Positions 1 through 9,793 of a stretch of DNA of 64,000 bases are shown in pieces. The stretch comes from JBOFDK01 sp051646925. Its GTDB lineage: Bacteria > Bacillota > Clostridia > Lachnospirales > Cellulosilyticaceae. Both the position numbers and the translations under genes were made by a program. Within the stretch, counting starts at the first letter, position 1, and each line of letters begins with the position of its first letter. The notes beneath the pieces were generated by a model. The model saw only the letters and a program-made list of their open reading frames with translations, was not told the origin of the DNA and searched no databases. Location of the stretch: positions 24,552 through 88,551 of the forward strand of contig JBOFDK010000038.1 of the NCBI GenBank assembly GCA_051646925.1. The letters are read 5' to 3'.

Positions 1-100
1 TAATAGATTTGTGTCGATAAGAAGTATAGCACTTTGTAATAAAAATAGATAGGTAAGGGCAAATAGAGTGAGCGAGAATTATTATGAAAGGGTTTTGATG

Positions 101-3100
101 ATGAGAAAAAAAATAGCATTAATTTTAGCAATTTTTATATGGAGTAGTATATTTTCGGGAATACAACTAGATGTTTATGCAATGTCTTCTAAAAAGTTAG
201 GTTTAATAGAACTTAGTCTTAAAGGAGGAAATAATCAAGGTATAAGCACAAATCTTAGTCAAGAGAGGCTAGAGTTAGTAACGCCAGCAGAAAAAGATGA
301 GGCGGCTTTTAGTTTTCCAATTATGAATGGAAGAGAAGTTAAAGTTGGAACGTACATATTAGAATATTATATACAAGGAAATGAAACATATCGTATAGAG
401 GCTGAGTTTGAATTTAAATCAGATTATACAGCAGATGTTACTATCAAAATGTTTAAGGAAAATAGTGATAAACCAGAGCAAGTAAAGTTTGTAGAATATA
501 AAGATTATTATGGTGATATCAATGATGAAAGTAATGGATTTGAATTTAAAAAGACATTAAAGTTCAAATCAGGTTTAGATACTGAATATGAAAAAGGTCT
601 AAAAGTTAGTATAGGTGGTTTTGCTCCGATTCAGATGTATGTAGATAGTGACAAAGGGGTATTAAATTTTTCAACAAAAAATATAAATGCAGGACTTATT
701 ACACCGTTTAAACTTATGTATTCGGGTGGTGTTGCAGCAACTGATGAACAAACGATAGATGTTTTTAAAGGACTTGATGATACAATTGTAAAACCAACGC
801 ATTTATTATCTGAAGAGGAGTCAAAAAACATTTCGCCAGATAATTTAGATAGAACAATTGGATTGCCATCGCTTGAGCTTATAGATATAGAAGAAAATCG
901 AATAGATGGAACGAATTTTAAATATGGTGAACCAGGAACTAGACCAGGGGTAGTTGTTCAAATTACAACACCTAAAAAAATCAAAGATGGTAAGTTTGTA
1001 CTGCTTGATGATGTAGACGGTAGTAGTGAACTAATTAATGTTAAATTGACATTAACTAATCCGTATGAGACAGGGCTACCTCTTACTGTGAAGTTTCCGT
1101 TAAAAAGTGGAGAGCCAGTCGTAGGTTTTGGCGTGCAAAATGGTGTTGTAGGTATACATGATGGAAAATATGAAGTGTATATTTCACAAGATAACTATAC
1201 GGGTATTACAGAAAAAGAAGCAATAGAGAAAAAGATTGCAAAAGAGTGTATATGGAAAGAGATTGCAAAAGCAGAGATTTATCATACAGAGTTAGAACTA
1301 GATGGTGAAGTATTAGCTAATACGAATACTTTATCTCGTAGTTATTCAACGGATTTAGGATATACATACGTTAAATACGGAGTGGAAAAAACGAGTGAAA
1401 CATCTATTACATTTAATATAGAGCCGTATAAAATTCAGCAAGAAGGAACAATTACTTATATTTTAACTAGAAATGGCAAAGAAATAGAGCGGCGTACATA
1501 TTCACCTGGTGATAACGTTAGTATTACAACTAATTTAAAAGCAGTAGATGACGTGTATCAGATAGAAGTACTTAGAGCAAGTGATGGAAAGGAAGTATCG
1601 TACAAATCACAAAAAATACGTGTTGATGCACAGATTTTTGGAGAGCTTACGCCTATTCAAACAAATGAAATCATTAGTATAGATAACATATGGGTTATTC
1701 CCAACAGAAATATAAATGCTAATGAAGGGCAAGTAGCACCTGATTCAGTAATGTTTGATTTGCAGTGGAGAGCTCCTGCAAATTTAGTTAATACTATACT
1801 AAAATCGGAAAAAGATGCGATTTATTATGAATTAGAAATAAGTGATAAATTAGACGGAATATATAATTTAAATACGATTTTTAAAGTTGTTAAAGAAAAC
1901 CAAAACAATATAGGTGTTTATTTATATGATAAAAATTATTCAGATGAAGCACCAAAAAAAGGATATTATGATGCAGCAACAAATACTTTTTCGTTTAAAG
2001 AAGTAGTTATTAAACGTCCATCAAAAAATATTGAAAATGAAGCTGAAAAAGATAAATGGCAAAAAATAGAGATGCCAAAAGATTATGAGAATTTATATTC
2101 ATATCCAGATGCAAAAAATGATATTAGTTTTGAAGATAGTTTGGAATATACAGTACCAAATGTGTTTTATTTTAGAATGCGTAATTTTTATGTTAAAGAT
2201 GGATATAAAGGAATGGCGAAAAGTGGATATTCGGTATCGAAACCAGTTACGTTAGATATTACGAATTTTTTAATTCCACCAGTTACGAACGTAAGGAAGC
2301 TAGATTTGACAGACGAGGAAAGTAAATTATTTGGTAAATATAGCTGGAAAATAGGCTATGAAGGTATTAGCCTTGAAAAATATAAGAAATATTTATTAGA
2401 GCCATTAGGTATTGTACTAAATGAAAAAGATGAAGATGCATTGACACGTGTTTATAGCACGTATTTATACAATGCAACGAGTAATATTGAAGAAGTATTT
2501 AAAGAACTTAGTAAAGAAGATATGGAAGATGAAGAAATAGAACCGGTAAAACGTTTTGTATTAGCGAGTGAGTATGAAGAAAGTAAACATAGCACATACA
2601 ATGGAATTATTTATGACGGAAATAATTCTGAAGGTGCGTATGATTTAACAAAACGCATTAATGAAAAAACTAGTAAAACGTATCAAGACTATATTAGAGA
2701 AAATGGTGTTGTAAGGTTTGATACATATTCAGACATAGACAAGACAGATACATTTACTCCGCAAGAAACGATTTTATTTACAGGTCTTGAACCAAACACG
2801 CCATATGCAGTACAAATTCGTGTTCAAGTTGAAAGGTATAAAAAAGAAGATAGTAAGTGGGAAAGAATTAAACCAAATGTGTATTCTGTTTTTTCAAAAA
2901 TATTAACGTATACGACAACTACAGAGCCAATGCCACCAACGCCTGATGAGCAAAAGCCGATGCCACCAACAAATTTTTGGGAAGAGATAGAGGCAAAGGG
3001 CAAAACAACTGCTGTGCTTGCATGGGAAGAGAGTGAATTTGCAAAAACAATTCAAGACCCTGAAAATGTAATATATGAGTTAGTTAGAGTTAAAGATAAA

Positions 3101-5161
3101 GAGTTAGATAGTGAGTTAAATCAAAAAAATGTATTACTAGATACAATTAAGAAAAAAGATAATCATTTTGTTTATGAAGCGTTTCCAAAACGAAATGAAG
3201 ATGATAAAGATGCAGTAGTTAAACGTTCAAATGGGAAAACAGGAAAAGTGGATACATTTGAATTGTGGCAACATGGTGATGTACTAAGTTTTGAAGATAC
3301 TGAGTTATTGCCAAATACAATTTATTATTACTATATAAGAACAGTTTATAAGACAAGTGATGAACGGTCACAATTTATAATGTTGCCAGTGACTACGGAT
3401 ACGCTGGGCAATCCAATTAATTTAACTGTAGAATCTTTGAAAGACTACCAAGTAGATAATGAAGCACATGAGGCAGTAGTTAGTTTTTGGGCACCAGTAC
3501 CAGAGGGATTTGATGTTAGGGATGGGAAAACATATGACTTTGAAATTGCTATTAGAGGAGATAACGATGAGCAGTTTTATATTGCAAATGTAGATAAAGA
3601 AAGGCCGTATATGACGAAGTACCGAACGGAAGTACCGATTGAAGGTGATTATAGAAAATTTGTTTATACGATAAAGAACTTAGAACATGCAAAACGATAT
3701 GATGTAAAAGTTCGTTTAGTAGATAGAACAAGGGGTAAGGATTTAGAAATACGCTCTATTTATTCAAATATAGTTTCTATAAGAACGAATTTTAGTGAGG
3801 AAGATTACGAAAAAGAAGAGTTATATAAAGAATATCTTGAAAAATACGAACAAGAAGCAAATAAGCTAAAAACAAATCCGTATTGGAAAGTGGGCGATAC
3901 GAAAAATGAAGGAACATACAAATATAGAGATGCGTATTTGAAAAGTGAATTAACGTTTGGAAAAGATTATAAGCTAGTTTCAGAAGGTGATGAAACGCTA
4001 TATTATTATTTACCAAAAACAGCTTTGGAAATTGCGCGTCAAAATAATACGATGATTGAAATTGTTATAGGAAACTATAATGCATATTTAAGACCGGGAA
4101 TCGTGTATAAAAATGAGGCAATCAAAGAAGCGGAAGAAAAAATTCAAAAGAAATATATTGCAGATTATTACGTTTCGGTAGAAGTGAATGTAGAGAATAT
4201 AAGTAGCTTGGTTATGGGGAATAAAGTTATTTTGCCAGAAATAGCTATTGATATGGAAGTTGTATATTTATATGAAGAAGAAAGTGAAGTAGAAAAACGT
4301 ATTTTAACTAAAATAAATGAGCTTATTGAAGATGGTAGAGAAGATGTTATAGAGGGAATTGAATATGCTATTAATTCGAACCGTTTTTCAAAAGAACGCT
4401 TAGATGAGATTATTGAAAAACAAATAAATTATATTAAAGATAAACATGCATATGAAACAAAACGTATTATGAATAAAGTGGTAAACAAAGAAGCGCCAAT
4501 TAGCCAAATTCAAAAACCACTACTTGTGCAAGTAAATGTAGGCGATTACACGCAAACCGAATGTTATTACGGAACTGAGAGTATATCATGGACTAAAGTG
4601 TATACGTATGCAATGGGTACGGGGATAGGATTTGAGGCAGAAAAGCTTGGAAAGTATGTAATAACAGGTAAAAAACAAACGACTGTTATAGTGCCTAACA
4701 TACCAGGTGCAAATAATTTGATTACAAAATATGCGCTAACAGATTTTTTCACATTTGATGAACGTGGCATGCAAAGCTATGTAACGAAAGAACAGTTATA
4801 TGGTTCGTTAGCAAGAATTATAGGAGCTCCAAGAGATAGTAATTATGTTTTAGCTTTGCAAAATAGAGGAATCAAACTTGTTATGCCAAATAATTTATAT
4901 CAAACGGTTAGACAAGATGAGACTATTTATGTTGTAATGCAGGCATATGAAAAAATGTATTATAAGCCAATTCAATCAATTCAGATTACGAATAAACAAA
5001 GTGTGCAAAACATAGGTGCATTCCAAATGGCGTATAGAGATTATATTTATGCAGCAGTTCAGCTAGAAGTTGTTATACCAAAAAACAATAAGATTGACCC
5101 AGCGTCACAAGTTAGAGCGGAAGACTATATAAGAATGCTTACAAAAATTACGCCCAAATAG
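101..5161 (+). CDS. Giant secreted protein with Fn3-like modules and SLH-like C-terminus
   Basis: About 1686 residues. I chose ATG 101 because it gives a clean signal peptide (residues 1-27: charged MRKK, hydrophobic core, cleavage after VYA) and has AAAGGG 8 nt upstream. An in-frame GTG at 68 and ATG at 98 are alternatives. The middle part holds fibronectin-III-like modules, recognisable by the F-strand pattern 'LxPNTxYxxxIRxxx' (about residues 890-910, 1080-1095 and 1200-1215), with proline-rich linkers (MPPTP) between them. The last ~140 residues resemble degenerate S-layer homology repeats ('VTKEQLYGSLARIIGA', 'RAEDYIRMLTKI'). Inference: an exported protein anchored to or assembled on the cell wall. 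The role is unknown. The next gene begins 12 nt after the stop and encodes a similar protein, so the two are probably co-transcribed. Confidence 0.8.
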   Translation: MRKKIALILAIFIWSSIFSGIQLDVYAMSSKKLGLIELSLKGGNNQGISTNLSQERLELVTPAEKDEAAFSFPIMNGREVKVGTYILEYYIQGNETYRIEAEFEFKSDYTADVTIKMFKENSDKPEQVKFVEYKDYYGDINDESNGFEFKKTLKFKSGLDTEYEKGLKVSIGGFAPIQMYVDSDKGVLNFSTKNINAGLITPFKLMYSGGVAATDEQTIDVFKGLDDTIVKPTHLLSEEESKNISPDNLDRTIGLPSLELIDIEENRIDGTNFKYGEPGTRPGVVVQITTPKKIKDGKFVLLDDVDGSSELINVKLTLTNPYETGLPLTVKFPLKSGEPVVGFGVQNGVVGIHDGKYEVYISQDNYTGITEKEAIEKKIAKECIWKEIAKAEIYHTELELDGEVLANTNTLSRSYSTDLGYTYVKYGVEKTSETSITFNIEPYKIQQEGTITYILTRNGKEIERRTYSPGDNVSITTNLKAVDDVYQIEVLRASDGKEVSYKSQKIRVDAQIFGELTPIQTNEIISIDNIWVIPNRNINANEGQVAPDSVMFDLQWRAPANLVNTILKSEKDAIYYELEISDKLDGIYNLNTIFKVVKENQNNIGVYLYDKNYSDEAPKKGYYDAATNTFSFKEVVIKRPSKNIENEAEKDKWQKIEMPKDYENLYSYPDAKNDISFEDSLEYTVPNVFYFRMRNFYVKDGYKGMAKSGYSVSKPVTLDITNFLIPPVTNVRKLDLTDEESKLFGKYSWKIGYEGISLEKYKKYLLEPLGIVLNEKDEDALTRVYSTYLYNATSNIEEVFKELSKEDMEDEEIEPVKRFVLASEYEESKHSTYNGIIYDGNNSEGAYDLTKRINEKTSKTYQDYIRENGVVRFDTYSDIDKTDTFTPQETILFTGLEPNTPYAVQIRVQVERYKKEDSKWERIKPNVYSVFSKILTYTTTTEPMPPTPDEQKPMPPTNFWEEIEAKGKTTAVLAWEESEFAKTIQDPENVIYELVRVKDKELDSELNQKNVLLDTIKKKDNHFVYEAFPKRNEDDKDAVVKRSNGKTGKVDTFELWQHGDVLSFEDTELLPNTIYYYYIRTVYKTSDERSQFIMLPVTTDTLGNPINLTVESLKDYQVDNEAHEAVVSFWAPVPEGFDVRDGKTYDFEIAIRGDNDEQFYIANVDKERPYMTKYRTEVPIEGDYRKFVYTIKNLEHAKRYDVKVRLVDRTRGKDLEIRSIYSNIVSIRTNFSEEDYEKEELYKEYLEKYEQEANKLKTNPYWKVGDTKNEGTYKYRDAYLKSELTFGKDYKLVSEGDETLYYYLPKTALEIARQNNTMIEIVIGNYNAYLRPGIVYKNEAIKEAEEKIQKKYIADYYVSVEVNVENISSLVMGNKVILPEIAIDMEVVYLYEEESEVEKRILTKINELIEDGREDVIEGIEYAINSNRFSKERLDEIIEKQINYIKDKHAYETKRIMNKVVNKEAPISQIQKPLLVQVNVGDYTQTECYYGTESISWTKVYTYAMGTGIGFEAEKLGKYVITGKKQTTVIVPNIPGANNLITKYALTDFFTFDERGMQSYVTKEQLYGSLARIIGAPRDSNYVLALQNRGIKLVMPNNLYQTVRQDETIYVVMQAYEKMYYKPIQSIQITNKQSVQNIGAFQMAYRDYIYAAVQLEVVIPKNNKIDPASQVRAEDYIRMLTKITPK

Positions 5162-5173
5162 GGAGGGAAATAT

Positions 5174-8100
5174 ATGAAAATCAAGCAAATCATCGCAGCG
5201 GTATTAATAGGTGCTATAACAGCGCCTTTCATGCCGCAAGTGATTTATGCGAATACGCAGTCGTCTATAACAAGTATTAGTATTCCCCAAAATGGGATAA
5301 CTCATAAGGAAATTGCAATGGGTGTAGATGGAACTACTAAAATAGCCCCATCAGTTAGAGTGAAATGGAAAGCACCAAAACCTATAGATGGCGAAGGCAC
5401 AGATATTACAAATCCAGATGCAAAGCATGATGTAGAGTATTACCAAATTGTTTTGAAGAAAAATGGTGATAAAGCACCGATAAGAAGTCAGTCGATAAAA
5501 CCTAGTGAATTAGAAAAAATAGGTGATGAATATATTTTTGAAATAAACGGAAATACAAAGTTTGGGTTTGATAATAGTGAAAATCAAATCAATACAAGTT
5601 ATACATTTGATAACGGTTCTGTGTATGAGATAGGTGTTGAAGCGGTGCATTGGCACTATAAATACACAGAAGATAATATACGTGTTCGAGATAAAGTAAT
5701 AGTTGGTCCTATAGAAAAAACAATTATGGTGGCTACAGACTTTGATACAGAAGTTAGAAGTCAAGACCAGGGACTAGATGTAATGTGGGAGTATATTCCT
5801 GGAGCAAATTACAAGTTAACATATGCAAAAGGTCAAAAAGAAACGAAAAAAGATTTTGAAAAAAATGCGTTTCCACCAGTTAAAATTAGTGCAAAAGAAG
5901 CAAAAGAATTGTATGATAGCGGAAATGTAGAAAATGGGAAGATAGTGTATCGTATAGATAAACTAGACCCAAAACAAAACTATTCGGTGATGGTTGAACT
6001 TGAGGAGTATTTTACGCCAAATAATACACCTGTATACGGAGTTATAAAAAATGAAAATACTGACAAAGCAGGGCCAAAAGTTGTGCAAGGCTGGACAGAT
6101 ATAGAGTTTAAGTTTTTAGCAATAAACCAAGATTTATTAGAACTTTCATGGGATAGTTTTATGGGGGCAATAGAGTCAAAAAACTTGAAAAAAATTGAAG
6201 TATATGCAAAAGAAGCAGGTACGTCTCAGGCAAGAGTTATAGCGGAAAAAATTATTGGCGGAGGGTCAATACCAAGAGATATTGTAATTCAAATGCCAAA
6301 AGTAAAAACAGAATATGCGATAAGATTTATTTTTGATACGACGCCAGAAACATACGTAGAAACAAAATTTCAAATGTATGATCCAGTTGCAAATATAGTG
6401 CAAACACCACTAGCACCAAAAGTACCAAAACCTTTTGGTCCAAATGTAGAGATTACAGAAAGTAATAAAAAATTGTATTTGGTAACAGGAGATAGACGTT
6501 TATCAGTAAATGCACATACAAATCCAGAATTTATTAGTAATACATTTCATGCTCAAATAGGGAAAGAAGCGTATGTGCAACTTGTATGGGATGCGTATAA
6601 AGCTCCAAATGATGAAACTATGGTTGATTATGACCTTGTGTATGATATTTGGATGAGTGATAACTTAGATGAGATAGGTGATAAAGATAAAGAGGTAATA
6701 AAAAATTATCAAGTTCCAACAAATCAATTTATAACTAACCATTTAGATTCAAATGAAGTTTTAGGATTTAAAGTGCAACTTGGACAGTATAGAAGTGATG
6801 GAGTGTTAACTGCTGTTAAAGCAAACAAAACATATTACATTCAAATAGTTGCAAAACGAAAAAAAGATCCAAATTCAGAACCGGAATCAGATAAAGATTT
6901 TGTTATATCACAACCTACACTAGTTACTATTACAGTGGATAAAGATGGTAATATTTTTCAACCACCAGTACTTGGAAAGTTGCCACTTTCTATTAAAGAA
7001 GAAGAGGTGACAGAGAAGTCATTAGTTATAGAGTGGTTAACAAAATGGAATGAAGTTTTTGCAAAAGATATTTCTAAATACGATGCTTTTGATAACGATG
7101 AAAAAACATTAGCAGAAATAGGTACAGGGGTAGTGTATTTATCATCAGCAGAACCTTTTTTACGTTTTAAAGGTAAAGAAAATAAGTTGAATTTAAATGA
7201 TAAAACTTTGCAAGAAGCAATAGTAATAGGAAAATTACAAGACCATTTAAAAAAATATGGCGTAGAAAATGATTTTACAAGACGAAAACTTGCACTTGGT
7301 GATGACGTATCATATGAGATAAACGTAATGCCATATACAGAACTTGAAAGTCATATAGGTGGCAAAGATGAAAGTTTAATAGTTACATGGCTCAAAGAAA
7401 CGTTTGGAAAAGGAGTAGATAATTCTCTTATTACATGGGAAGGTATTACGCCGATAGATGGAGATAAAGATGCCAATAACCGTACATGGAAAGAATATGA
7501 AATTAATAAAACGACAAAAGGGGAAGCGCTAACGCCAAATACTAGATATTTTATAATGATTAGAGCTTACCGTATGGTAGATGGAAAAAAAGAAGTACAA
7601 ACATTCCCAAGCTATGTAGTTGGTACAACAAGTGCGGATTATGTTACACCAGAGCCAAAACCTGTAGCACCAGACTTATATTATAGAGAAAATAGTAAAA
7701 CAGATGCATCGTTTGGTGTGTGGTGGAAATACGATAAAAACTTTGATTACGAAATAGTTTATAGTACAGGAGATGATAGTGCAAAAGCGCAACCGCTACC
7801 ATTTACGATAGTAGACAAAGTAACAGATAGTAACGTATTAGAAAATAAATACTTTTTTAAAGATGGTGAAGAAGCGGATGTTGTTATAAGGGGGTTATTT
7901 CCAGAGACGACATATAACGTTTGGATTCGTGCAAAACAAAAAATAGGAACAGAGGTATCGGAATTTAGTACGCCAGTTACAGTAAGAACAGAAGAATTAG
8001 CAATACCTGATATACCAACAGGACTAGGACCTGCATCAGCGCAAAGTTTACATGATTTAGGTCTTGAATTTGAAGCGATTGGTGAAGATTATATTACAAT

Positions 8101-9553
8101 TGAATGGACAAAAAATAATAACGATATTGGAACAATTACAGAAGGAACTATTACTAAACGATATGAATATGACATAGCGTTTGCAGATGATACTGAATTT
8201 ACAAACCAAAGAGTAGTTACAGTTATGGATACGGCAAGTACGTGGCTAGATGTATCTTATATTGCAAAAAACATTATAAAATACAACAATTTGCGTATGA
8301 ATTACCCATATTATTTTAAAGTGAAAGCAAGAGTTGTATGGACTGATTCAGCAACTGGAAAAACGCTAACAAAAGAATCTGAGTTTTCAAAAACTGTAAA
8401 ACTCGCTACAAAAAAATCAAGTGGAGAGTATGATGGTGGTGAAAATGACAATATTGTAACTTATCCAAATGAAACAGAGCAAAGTTATAAAGACGGAGTA
8501 TGGCAACTAGAACTTGTAGACACGCAAAGAATTATAAGCGATATTGCAACGGGTAAAGCGTATTATTATACGATAGAAATGAATCTGTATGATGGACGTA
8601 TAGACGCTGTAACTAGGCGACTTATTATACCGATAAATGTGATGAAAGCGCTGTATAATCAAAAAATGGAACTAAAAGTAGTTACAAAACAAGCTACTTA
8701 TAAAATACCAGCAAAAGCTATAGGTTATGCTATAGAAAATGCAAATGCAAAAGATAAATTGCAAATAGATTTTGAAACTATATTAGCGTATGACTTAGGT
8801 AGTTTTGGACTTAGTTATCCATATGCACTAGAATCAGCAGAACAAATGAAACTGCAAATTCAAAGTGTGAACGGAGTACCAAAAATTATAGAATATTTTG
8901 AGCATAATATAGATGTTGCGATGAAGCTTGTAAATGCTAATAGTTATAGTGAAAATAACTATAAGACGTACACGTATGACTACACAAAAGGTAGATGGGT
9001 TCAGACAAATGGACAAATACGAGCTAGTGTTAACGAAACATCAATTGGTGCAAAAAATAACTATGTAGGTATATATGCATTGTATAAAATAGATACTTAT
9101 TATGATAAAAAAGATGTTAATTATGCGATGCAACAACTAACAAATAGATATAACATTCCGCTTATTGGAAGTCGTTATACGCAAAATATGAATGTGCATA
9201 GCAACCAGTTCATAAATCTTCTTCTTCAGATTGCGCTTAATAAAAAAGATATTAATCTTGATGAGAGTGTGACAAATGAAAGAAGACAACAGGCAAATGC
9301 GAGTCGTATTTACCTAGCTAATGAATCTGGGTATGTAACACAAGAACAAGCGGTGAACGGAGTTATCAAACTATACGAGATGCGCACAGGAAGCCGTATA
9401 CAAGCAAGTGCAACAGTACCTACGGCAGTAAGCCGGGTGTATAGGGAAAGTGTTGAGAAAGCGTATACGATAGGTCTAATCAATAGCATTGAACCAAAGA
9501 AAAGTATTACTTACGGAGAATTAGCAACTTTAGTGATTAATGTTTTGGATTAG
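5174..9553 (+). CDS. Second giant secreted Fn3-like protein with SLH-like C-terminus
   Basis: 1459 residues, starting at an ATG preceded by GGGAGGG. Residues 1-26 form a signal peptide ending in VIYA. At least four Fn3-like modules can be read: around residues 40-190, 460-580, 610-825 and 830-945, with F-strand motifs such as 'LTPNTRYFIMIRAYR' and 'LFPETTYNVWIRAKQ'. A further module, about 945-1080, starts at 'IPDIPTGL'. A beta-rich region follows, then an SLH-like tail (about 1333-1459) ending 'SITYGELATLVINVLD'. The order signal peptide - Fn3 array - beta-rich domain - SLH-like tail matches the preceding gene. The two are probably diverged paralogues forming one surface structure. No catalytic motif is visible. 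Confidence 0.8.
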   Translation: MKIKQIIAAVLIGAITAPFMPQVIYANTQSSITSISIPQNGITHKEIAMGVDGTTKIAPSVRVKWKAPKPIDGEGTDITNPDAKHDVEYYQIVLKKNGDKAPIRSQSIKPSELEKIGDEYIFEINGNTKFGFDNSENQINTSYTFDNGSVYEIGVEAVHWHYKYTEDNIRVRDKVIVGPIEKTIMVATDFDTEVRSQDQGLDVMWEYIPGANYKLTYAKGQKETKKDFEKNAFPPVKISAKEAKELYDSGNVENGKIVYRIDKLDPKQNYSVMVELEEYFTPNNTPVYGVIKNENTDKAGPKVVQGWTDIEFKFLAINQDLLELSWDSFMGAIESKNLKKIEVYAKEAGTSQARVIAEKIIGGGSIPRDIVIQMPKVKTEYAIRFIFDTTPETYVETKFQMYDPVANIVQTPLAPKVPKPFGPNVEITESNKKLYLVTGDRRLSVNAHTNPEFISNTFHAQIGKEAYVQLVWDAYKAPNDETMVDYDLVYDIWMSDNLDEIGDKDKEVIKNYQVPTNQFITNHLDSNEVLGFKVQLGQYRSDGVLTAVKANKTYYIQIVAKRKKDPNSEPESDKDFVISQPTLVTITVDKDGNIFQPPVLGKLPLSIKEEEVTEKSLVIEWLTKWNEVFAKDISKYDAFDNDEKTLAEIGTGVVYLSSAEPFLRFKGKENKLNLNDKTLQEAIVIGKLQDHLKKYGVENDFTRRKLALGDDVSYEINVMPYTELESHIGGKDESLIVTWLKETFGKGVDNSLITWEGITPIDGDKDANNRTWKEYEINKTTKGEALTPNTRYFIMIRAYRMVDGKKEVQTFPSYVVGTTSADYVTPEPKPVAPDLYYRENSKTDASFGVWWKYDKNFDYEIVYSTGDDSAKAQPLPFTIVDKVTDSNVLENKYFFKDGEEADVVIRGLFPETTYNVWIRAKQKIGTEVSEFSTPVTVRTEELAIPDIPTGLGPASAQSLHDLGLEFEAIGEDYITIEWTKNNNDIGTITEGTITKRYEYDIAFADDTEFTNQRVVTVMDTASTWLDVSYIAKNIIKYNNLRMNYPYYFKVKARVVWTDSATGKTLTKESEFSKTVKLATKKSSGEYDGGENDNIVTYPNETEQSYKDGVWQLELVDTQRIISDIATGKAYYYTIEMNLYDGRIDAVTRRLIIPINVMKALYNQKMELKVVTKQATYKIPAKAIGYAIENANAKDKLQIDFETILAYDLGSFGLSYPYALESAEQMKLQIQSVNGVPKIIEYFEHNIDVAMKLVNANSYSENNYKTYTYDYTKGRWVQTNGQIRASVNETSIGAKNNYVGIYALYKIDTYYDKKDVNYAMQQLTNRYNIPLIGSRYTQNMNVHSNQFINLLLQIALNKKDINLDESVTNERRQQANASRIYLANESGYVTQEQAVNGVIKLYEMRTGSRIQASATVPTAVSRVYRESVEKAYTIGLINSIEPKKSITYGELATLVINVLD

Positions 9554-9579
9554 TTTTATAGCAAATTTTAAAAATCATT

Positions 9580-9609
9580 GAATAAAAAATAAAAAAACCT
9601 CCATACTTT
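9580..9609 (+). promoter_or_regulatory. Putative sigma-E-type promoter for the 28-aa peptide gene
   Basis: GAATAAA (9580-9586), 15 nt, then CATACTTT (9602-9609). This fits the sigma-E pattern (-35 about KMATATT, -10 about CATACAnT), with the last two -35 bases deviating. The -10 lies in the 5' arm of the terminator hairpin at 9591-9637. A transcript starting near 9616 would lack that arm and leave the AGGAGG of the small ORF free. The call rests on motif similarity and on the sporulation neighbours. Confidence 0.4.
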
Positions 9610-9637
9610 AAATAAAGTTAAAGTAGGAGGTTTTTTT
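9591..9637 (+). terminator. Intrinsic terminator overlapping a start region
   Basis: The 5' arm CCTCC-A-TACTTTAA and 3' arm TTAAAGTA-GGAGG form a long hairpin with an ATAAAG loop, preceded by A7 and followed by T7. It ends the giant-protein operon. The 3' arm contains AGGAGG, which is also the ribosome-binding site of the 28-aa ORF starting at 9638. Confidence 0.85.
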
Positions 9638-9724
9638 ATGCCAGCTGAACGAATGATTAAGATTATACTAGGTGTAATGTGTATTGGAATTGTACTTATT
9701 ACAGGAATTCACGTTTACTTCTAA
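9638..9724 (+). CDS. 28-residue hydrophobic membrane peptide
   Basis: ATG with a perfect AGGAGG 7 nt upstream, 28 codons and a TAA stop, followed at once by a second terminator. The peptide starts MPAERMIK and continues with a strongly hydrophobic stretch (about residues 7-25, IIL-GVM-CIGIVLI-TGI) that would make one membrane segment. Its ribosome-binding site lies in the 3' arm of the upstream terminator, so it should be translated mainly from a transcript starting inside the hairpin (see the promoter at 9580). It sits directly before spoIID. Inference: a small membrane protein made during sporulation. I do not recognise a family. It is not the amphipathic SpoVM type. Confidence 0.6.
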   Translation: MPAERMIKIILGVMCIGIVLITGIHVYF

Positions 9725-9726
9725 AA

Positions 9727-9753
9727 GGACAAGCATAAACTTGTCTTTTTTTT
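9727..9753 (+). terminator. Intrinsic terminator after the 28-aa gene
   Basis: GACAAG - loop CATAAA - CTTGTC followed by eight T. The loop together with the last stem G also supplies a GCATAAA that may serve as the -35 of the spoIID promoter. Confidence 0.8.
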
Positions 9754-9761
9754 CATATCTA
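9733..9761 (+). promoter_or_regulatory. Putative sigma-E-type promoter of spoIID
   Basis: GCATAAA (9733-9739), 14 nt, then CATATCTA (from 9754). The same -10 string occurs before spoIIID with the same spacing. Known: spoIID and spoIIID belong to the mother-cell sigma-E regulon in Bacillus. The -35 lies in the loop of the preceding terminator. Confidence 0.45.
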
Positions 9762-9793
9762 TAGAATAGATAAAAAGAAAGGTGGGGATATGC

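Noticed and set aside
68..100. Earlier GTG start of the first giant protein
   Set aside because: It would put eleven polar residues before the signal peptide. ATG 101 has a better-spaced ribosome-binding site.
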